NCBI GenBank assembly: GCA_017654935.2
Contig: CM065693.1
Coordinates: 15,057,758 to 15,121,757, forward strand
Direction of reading: 5' to 3'
From: Phymorhynchus buccinoides
Taxonomy: Eukaryota; Mollusca; Gastropoda; Neogastropoda; Raphitomidae
Length of the DNA stretch: 64,000 bases
In this document: one piece after another, positions 58,194 through 64,000 of the stretch
Position numbering within the stretch: position 1 is the stretch's first letter
Layout of the letters: every line of letters begins with the position of its first letter
The notes under the pieces: generated by a model
Databases searched by the model: none
Told to the model about the DNA's origin: nothing
The model's input: the letters and a program-made list of their open reading frames with translations, nothing else
Made by a program: the position numbers and the translations under genes

Positions 58194-58592
58194 TACCGTA
58201 TTTTTCTTACTTTAAGATGCACCTACTTGTCGTGTAGTTGTTTGTTTGCTGTATGCACCCCCCAAATTTGACACAAAAATCAAGATTTTGTTATTCTATT
58301 TTCTAACTATACTGACAGGCAGAAGTTCTGCACACACGCATTGCAAAAATCATCAAAAATGTAAATCAGATTCAAAATTAATTTTACTTTGGGTAATCCT
58401 AAATCATGCTGTGTGTACAATTGCCTGATTTAGGATTACCCAAAGTAAAATTAATTTTGAATCTGATTTACATTTTTGATGATGTTTGCAATGCGCGTGT
58501 GCAGAACTTCTGCCTGTCAGTATATATTATTAGTCATATTATAAGGCGCAGGGGGGAAAAAAGTAACGCCTTATAGTCCGAAAAATATGGTA
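58194..58592. mobile_element. MITE-A related element with a ~98-bp-arm hairpin inside
   Basis: TACCGTATTTTTCTTACTTT and TAGTCCGAAAAATATGGTA ends. The interior 58309-58406 and 58426-58522 are near-identical inverted arms around a 19-base loop. Confidence 0.88.
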
Positions 58593-58593
58593 A

Positions 58594-58771
58594 TACAGTG
58601 GAACCTCCCTTATAAGACCTCCCATTATAAGACTCTCTCCCACATAAGACCTACTTCTCTGAGACTGCCCTTCTTTGTAAGTATCAAAATTACCTCCCTT
58701 ATAAGACCCCTCCTTTATAAGACCTCATTTTGGATGATTTTTGAAGGTCTTATAAGGGAGGTTCCACTGTA
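58594..58771. mobile_element. MITE-T, copy 5
   Basis: TA-flanked; ends CAGTGGAACCTCCCTTATAA and TTATAAGGGAGGTTCCACTG; directly abuts the previous element. Confidence 0.93.
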
Positions 58772-59101
58772 TTTACATTTGAATGTCTGTTAACAGAATA
58801 AATTGTATTCATTGTTTGTGGGAACATGACATCTTTCCAATTTTTTACATCTAACTATGATTAAAGGAACTATGCATTCTACGGAACTTCAAATTGTATG
58901 TTCGATCTGTGGAAATTTAGAATTATATCTAGTGTGTCTTCACAAAAGATTGCTCAAATTATTCAAGGAGAAAGCTTAATTACATTGGTAATTAATGCAA
59001 CACATAAAAATATACACATGCATATATATACATAACTTCTGTAGAAAGACACAATCAGCATATATTATATCATAATGTTACATCACTTACATGTCTACTA
59101 C

Positions 59102-59665
59102 TACCGTAATTTTCGGACCATTAGGCGAATTGGGCAATTTTCAAGAAAACTGAAAAAATTAAAGAAAAAGGCGCCCTCGTTTATAAGGTGATACACACCT
59201 CGCAAAAGAAAGTCAAACTTCGAAGCCCGCATGCGTCCGGTAAACACTTGCCAACCGCCATTATTGCTGTCATAAACGAGAGTTGGCTCCCCTTTCAAAT
59301 AATCGAACTCCCGTATGTGCTACTTCCTGTTGTTGTGTTTGGAATTTTCTAGGCAAAAACTGATAGAATTATGCCATTTTTAAGCTCGACAATGATACTT
59401 TTTACATCCAATGAAGGGTTATGGCATCTGTTGGACGGTATCTCAGACGATAATAGGGATTGTGAAGCATTCTAACATGAGTATTCGTCGTATCAGTGAC
59501 TCGCTACCACTTTCGATGTCTAAACTCACAGTGGACTATACTGAGCACGGCAATCGTTGCCTTTCTTCTCACAATTTTGTTCACTAATAGGGCGCCCTCG
59601 TTTATTAGGCGCATAGATCGAAATAGGAGAAAAAAAGATTGCCTTATAGTCCGAAAATGACGGTA
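59102..59665. mobile_element. MITE-A, copy 2
   Basis: TACCGTAATTTTCGGACCAT and GTCCGAAAATGACGGTA ends. Same orientation as copy 1 and in the same intron. Confidence 0.92.
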
Positions 59666-59738
59666 TATGGTACTCCTAAGGGAAGCTACGACCTGTATTT
59701 ACTATGCTACACATATAGTACTATATCAAGGCACTTAC

Positions 59739-59852
59739 GTGGGAAGCTACAACCAGCACTCGATTGGCCTCTGGACACACCATACACAGCCAATCGGTGG
59801 TCAGGTTACTGGGCAGCTGTTCATCTTTGTCCACCACTGTCGGCAACATGAT
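59739..59852 (-). CDS. SNUPN: Snurportin-like module 1: first strand of the m3G-cap-binding domain
   Basis: This 38-codon exon (acceptor TGAACAG, donor GTAAGT, phase 0 at both ends) reads IMLPTVVDKDEQLPSNLTTD then WLCMVCPEANRVLVVASH. It corresponds to the vertebrate segment [26 protein letters not shown]..VAS. There is an insertion of about three residues, and the Trp of LSEW (Trp107 in human, a cap-contact residue) is replaced by Val. The Arg after CPEAN is conserved, but the Lys before it is Asn. The exon lies only about 70 bp from a transposon copy at 59102-59665. Confidence 0.9.
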
Positions 59853-59859
59853 CTGTTCA

Positions 59860-60575
59860 GGACAAACCTGTGTCAGTGTTTCCCACAAGGATAAATTGTG
59901 AAGGTCCCAGGGACCCTCTGTGCAAAATGTTAAGGTCCTTTTCAAATTGTTATGGGTCCCCAAGCAACATTTATTTTTGGTCTGTGAAAAACCTGTGTCC
60001 CTGGGATGCACTGCACAGAAAGAGAGTCCTTTCCTGATTTTAGTGCTTCAGGTAAGCACAAATGTGTGCTACGGGAAATGCTGTCGCGAATAATTTATGA
60101 TCAGTTTAACTTCAGGGACAGGTGATCTGCTAAGAACATATCACACATATGATGACGCGTGCGTGAACACAACCGTTACTTATCAGTAAGTTAACGATGT
60201 TCTTCGTATTTCAATCGTCTGTTAGGCCTTTTCAGCCACAAGCTGTCTAGGCTAGATCTAAAATTCTACTGGATCGCGCAGAAAGCCCAAATCGTTGAAA
60301 GCTCATTGCGCATGGGGTGGGGGTGGGGTAGGGAGCAGGGGATGGAGCTTCTCCCATGTTTTCACCTTTACTCCTTAAAATTTGCAACTGAGCGTGAAAA
60401 TACCTGTTAAACTTATCAACAGGGGGTGAGCGTACCCCTTAAGATGGAAAAAAATGAGAAGCCCTGGGGTAAATAATAAACATGGGGAACATTTGTGGAT
60501 TGTCAGAGAGAGTGGTCAGTTCAGTAAGAAGCTAATCTCTTTTTTATCGACCAGCTTAGGCCATTTTTCAATATT
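59860..60575. other. Intronic sequence, nothing recognised
   Basis: GGTCCCAGGGACCCTCTG and CTGTGTCCCTGGGATG near 59905-60006 make a loose inverted pair; a similar CAGGGACCCTC-type vocabulary returns at 61545-61750. Confidence 0.5.
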
Positions 60576-60577
60576 TG

Positions 60578-60680
60578 CCACGGGTGTTCGTTCTCTATGC
60601 TAGACTACTAATTTGCCCGAGCTCGTTCTGCCCGAGTTACGCTGACCTTTCTAATTCAACTCTCTAAAATCAACTCAATA
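60578..60680. mobile_element. Half-copy of the foldback MITE at 17923-18060
   Basis: Shares TGTTCGTTCTCTATGCTAGACTACTAATTTGCC and the following CGAGTTACGCTGACCTTT in inverse orientation. Confidence 0.75.
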
Positions 60681-60689
60681 AAATTCAAG

Positions 60690-61290
60690 GTCGCCGGCGC
60701 GCGGCAAAACCCCCATCATCACTGCAGTGAGAAAAGCACAGGCCATCCATACAGCTCTCCTCTCATGAGACCCATGGCCCCACGTTAAGGCCTACCTGTT
60801 AATGATATTGAAACTTACTTAGGAAAGGCAAGAAATGAAAGATAACAAAGAAGAAAAAAGGAATTGTTCAAGTTGCCAAGTGAGGTCATCAAAGAAAATG
60901 ACCTCATACTAATTTGATGTCACTATGGTCAGTCCATGGATCCATAAAGAGGACTGGTGCCCTGGAAATATCTCACTCTGTTTAAATGGTGTGGGGGGTT
61001 TTATGTCTCTAAATAAGACAAACGATCAAGAATTGAAGAAGAAAAAACAAACACACCATTAAACTTTCCTCTTATGTATATTAGTTTGCTTTAATAAAAC
61101 TTTTTTTGTGTCCAATGTATGTCTGTGAACCTAAGAAACAAAGTAAGAAAGAAATGGTGTAAGAAAGAAAGGGTGAAAGAAAGAAAGAAAAGAAGAAACT
61201 AAAGGAAGAAAGAAAGTTCTAAAGAAACAGGGAAGCATGACTAACAAGCTAGTAACAACCCAAAGCTGCCACACACGAAAGCCTCACAAA
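60690..61290. other. Intronic sequence with GAAA repeats
   Basis: (GAAA)n-like stretch at 61146-61215; no exon. Confidence 0.6.
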
Positions 61291-61297
61291 AGCCCAC

Positions 61298-61418
61298 CTG
61301 GTTCTGGAAACAGTTGAAGTAGGACGACTGGTTGTTGTCGCCTCCTCCATTCTCCGAGCTCTTGGGTTTGGTGGCCTGAACGATGCGCTTGATCAGACCT
61401 TCGTCATCAAAACCTGAC
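61298..61418 (-). CDS. SNUPN: Snurportin-like module 1: linker exon before the cap-binding fold
   Basis: The exon has acceptor CTTGCAG and donor GTGGGC. The first G completes the Leu codon begun in the previous exon, then 40 codons follow: SGFDDEGLIKRIVQATKPKS and an acidic/Gly/Asn-rich stretch ending SSYFNCFQNQ. The final NQ lines up with the ANQ that precedes LMLSEW in vertebrate snurportin-1. The middle is a poorly conserved spacer. It ends in phase 0. Confidence 0.82.
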
Positions 61419-61779
61419 CTGCAAGTGGAAGTGGAAGCAAGTGATCGTGCGATGTGTACTTCTCATCTTCTGAGGCGAATTGCTTTGAACTGGGGTTTTT
61501 AATGAAGTTCTTAAGAATTTAGGAACCAGGTGGGCAGGACTCCCAGGGACCCCCATTTGGGGGTCTATGAAGCACTAACATTCTCAAGGACCCTCCAAAA
61601 GAATGTGCAGGGGGTCCCAAGGATGCACTAAAAATAATATTTTTAACATTCGCAATGCCACTGGGACCCTCTATCCCGCCTCTAGGAGTAGGAGTAGGAC
61701 CCTCTATGCTGTAAATGAGGGAGTCCCTGGGACCCCTTGTTTTGCGGGACGATTGGGAGCCCTGGTCCGAACACTAATC

Positions 61780-62010
61780 CTATGTGCAACACTACATACG
61801 ATCCGATCTCAATGTGATGCGATTGTCACGATGTGAGTCATGAATCACAATAAAATACTTCCGTCTGAAAGATAATTCTTGCTATTTTCGCTCACTGTAC
61901 TCAAATAGACCCAATACATGAATTTTATATTGATAATCATGCCTCACAAATGACAAATCGCATCGCATTGAATTGTATGCAGTGTTATTTATAGTGTAGC
62001 TGCCCCTTTC
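61780..62010. mobile_element. Uninterrupted relative of the outer element at 41262-43425
   Basis: CACTACATACGATCCGATCT .. CGCATTGAATTGTATGCAGTG; ATGTGAGTCATGAATCACAA shared with 41310-41335. Confidence 0.75.
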
Positions 62011-62453
62011 AGGAAAAATAAGAAGTATTAAACCCTTCACTGCTTGCCACATGTCTAGTATCGGATGTGTGATGTCATTGATTATGTCTTAACTTTTGAT
62101 GTCACAGTCCTGAAAGAACTGTCCATAGCAGTGATAGCGTAGCATAGCATCGCAGTCTAATCGGATTAAAGTGAAAGTTCTAAACAAAATGGCCGCCATT
62201 TTGTCTTTTGGCGAGAAACCAAGATGGTGGCTGGCGAAAGACCTGTTTAGACGCATGTCACCCGGAGGCCTAGTCAATTATTTTAAGTTTGGCCAGCCCT
62301 GTATTATAAAGGGAAACCCCGTAAAATATGCAGGTGAACCCCTAAAACTCTAGAGACACACTTTGCACAGTGATTCTGAAGCTGACCCTCTGATCTTGAC
62401 GATAGAATTAACACAGAAATGAGGCAAATGACCAACTAATATCGCTGACTCAC

Positions 62454-62600
62454 AGGCTCTGTTTCTGCAGCACCTGCTGTCGGAGGGTCTCCAGCTCCTG
62501 GGGGCTGGCCTTGTACACCAGGTCCTCCATGTCCAGCAGCTGACCCCCAGGGTCCAGCCTCAGCCCGCTGGACACACGTTCCGCCAGGTCATCAACCTCC
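62454..62600 (-). CDS. SNUPN: Snurportin-like module 1: N-terminal helix exon, degenerate IBB
   Basis: The exon has acceptor TTGCCCAG, donor GTGAGT, 1 nt + 48 codons + 2 nt. It encodes EVDDLAERVSSGLRLDPGG followed by LVYKASPQELETLRQQVLQK. The position matches the importin-beta-binding (IBB) region of snurportin-1, and a YK followed by a helix is visible. However, the cluster of consecutive arginines expected in the helix is replaced by LETLRQQVLQ. Family knowledge says the IBB recruits importin beta for snRNP import; here that function is doubtful. GC-rich codons contrast with the AT-rich flanks. Confidence 0.8.
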
Positions 62601-62670
62601 CTGGGCAACACACAGTGCTCAATGTTAAATACTATTTAAAATAGTGTCAAAGTACTCAAACTCAGCCTAC

Positions 62671-63525
62671 GTGTAGAGTGGCACAGTGGTTAACGCGTTC
62701 GCTTCGTGTCAAGTAAACCCTGTCGCAGTCAAAAGTATAGCTCGTGCAAATCTGCAGCTCGCTACTATGAGAGTCTGTATTTGCGACAACCACAAATTTC
62801 ACTCTTTCTTTACTTGAACCATTTACCTAACCCTAACCCTATCCCTAACCCTACAAAAAAGTGAAATTTGTGGTTCATGCTCAATGTCGTAAATACAGAC
62901 TCTCATACTGTATGAGTCATAGTAGCGAGCTGCAGATTTGCACGAGCTACACTTTTGACTGCGACAAACCTGAGTTTGAACCTGGGTCAGTGGATATAGC
63001 CATGGCTCCCCCCCACCTGCGTGCGCATCTCGACCCTTCCAACGGAAGTGTCGCCTACTTAATCTTAGTCAGATTTGTGTGTAAACAGCATCGATCTGGC
63101 ATTTTTCAAACAAAGTTACTGACTAAGATGGCGGTCTCCCATAATATGGCACGCTCCTTGTGGCCGAATATGACGACACGTGGGTACCAGCCATAGGGGA
63201 TTTTTCCTCTCACTTTGCACTAGGCCTTATGCCAAGTTATGGTCTGAATGTGGAGTCTTTCGGATGAAACGATAAACCGAGGTCCTGTGTGCCCATGCAC
63301 TTAGCACACGTTAAACCCAGTGGCAACGAAAAAGTTGTCATTTGGTCAAAATTTACCCCCCCCCCCCCCCTTCCCTCCCTCATCACATCAGTCGCACAAA
63401 AAATTGCATGCAAAAAAAAATAAAAATGGGTAGCCCGCCTCTGGCTGCGACGCGCTCTCCAGGTGGGAGCAACCCGAATTTCACAGAGATGTCTCTGTGA
63501 CTATAAAGTACCTAATACCTAATAC
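62671..63525 (+). mobile_element. SINE family S, full-length copy with nested insertions
   Basis: Head TAGAGTGGCACAGTGGTTAA CGCGTTCGC is cut at 62720 and resumes at 62967 (AACCTGAGTTTGAACCTGGG). A second extra block occupies about 63000-63185 before TTTTTCCTCTCACTTTGCAC and the normal tail to 63525. Confidence 0.85.
62721..62966. mobile_element. Foldback MITE (TGTCGCAGTCAAAAGT) with telomere-like loop, inside a SINE
   Basis: Arms TGTCGCAGTCAAAAGTATAG .. and CTACACTTTTGACTGCGACA extend over about 100 bp each; the centre is CCTAACCCTAACCCTATCCC. Flanks AAACCC and AACC suggest a short target duplication. Confidence 0.9.
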
Positions 63526-63754
63526 GCAAACTTTTCAACGTTTTGAACGGTTTTCATCCGGCGAAGCCTCCATTGAACCATTCTCATTCTGCATTGATCA
63601 ACGGACAAACCAAGGGTATTTGCGAAGTGTGCAATGTTGAAAAACAAAGCAGTAAGCTCGATAAGATGCTTGGGCTTGATGAGCTTAAAATTCGTTTCAA
63701 ATAGCAAGCATACTTTAATGAATACAGACCTATTAGAACTTTTTGCAAGCATAC

Positions 63755-63768
63755 CTTTTGGTCGCCAT
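63755..63768 (-). CDS. SNUPN: Snurportin-like gene, start-codon exon (14 coding nt)
   Basis: On the - strand an ATG in a good context (A at -3, G at +4) opens MATK and 2 nt of the next codon, then meets the donor GTATGC. The 2-nt remainder fits the 1-nt start of the next exon at 62600, giving MATKREVDDLAERVSSGLRLD. That resembles the N-terminus of vertebrate snurportin-1 in spacing and in acidic/hydrophobic pattern. This start was chosen because phase, donor and Kozak context all agree. Transcription would enter from beyond 63768. The exon is tiny and would be missed by gene finders, so transcript evidence would be the test. Confidence 0.65.
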
Positions 63769-64000
63769 TCTTCTGAGATTTGGTAGAATTATCTCCCTTG
63801 CATCAAAATAATGACATTCATCGAATTACCAAAATCTGCAGAAAAGTTGCTTTACGTGGCTTGTTCATTAAATTTTAGCAACGGTCCTGTCATTTGTAAC
63901 CTTCATTCCTTCCTTTTTTCCTTCCTTCCGTATAGTGACCACAGTCACTGCTTGACTATTCTGTCGTTTTATAACTTGAGGATCTACTGAAATGCGCGAG

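Noticed and set aside
63519..63752. 77-codon - strand frame ending near the start exon
   Set aside because: It starts beyond the donor of the 14-nt exon, so it would be intronic; no homology seen.

Overview
This is a window of animal (metazoan) nuclear DNA. Genes are cut into short exons with GT..AG introns, and most of the space is taken by short inverted-repeat DNA transposons, tRNA-derived SINEs, minisatellites and (GT)n/(GA)n tracts. The repeat style and the divergence of the two recognisable proteins suggest a marine invertebrate, most likely a lophotrochozoan such as a mollusc; this is an inference and the species cannot be named from the sequence.

Region 1 (1-3.5 kb, + strand) holds the last three coding exons of a PDE8-type cyclic-nucleotide phosphodiesterase. 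They encode the end of the catalytic HD domain and then an unusual Thr/Ser/Lys/Glu tail built from a 24-bp in-frame repeat.

Region 2 (3.5-18.9 kb) has no convincing gene. It contains several MITE-like families, tandem repeats and a SINE, lying between the 3' ends of two convergent genes.

Region 3 (18.9-63.8 kb, - strand) is the main result. Seventeen coding exons, assembled by hand from splice sites and reading phase, encode two successive snurportin-1-like (trimethylguanosine-cap-binding) modules. Module 1 (63768-52683) starts with a 14-nt start-codon exon, has a helix that resembles an importin-beta-binding region but lacks its arginine cluster, and ends in an RG/Gln-rich linker and a Gly/Tyr/Asn/Gln-rich exon (47648-47350). 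Module 2 (32937-18899) has no start codon of its own that I could find and ends in a Thr- and Ala-run tail. Six internal introns fall at the same places and in the same phases in both modules, so they arose by duplication. The last exon of module 1 ends in phase 0 on a good donor, and the first exon of module 2 begins in phase 0 on a good acceptor. One gene for a bimodular protein of about 749 residues is therefore possible; two adjacent genes with unseen terminal exons remain the alternative.

The introns are a record of transposon activity. They hold a Tigger/pogo-like 1.1-kb foldback element, about seven copies of a 'CAGTGGAACCTCC' MITE, several TTAA-flanked (piggyBac-like) foldbacks, a 1.7-kb element with a motif repeated about every 185 bp, a four-element nest at 41.3-43.4 kb, and the 3' end of a non-LTR retrotransposon. 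A 29-copy minisatellite stops about 13 bp short of one splice acceptor, and another acceptor with its first codons is itself tandemly repeated.
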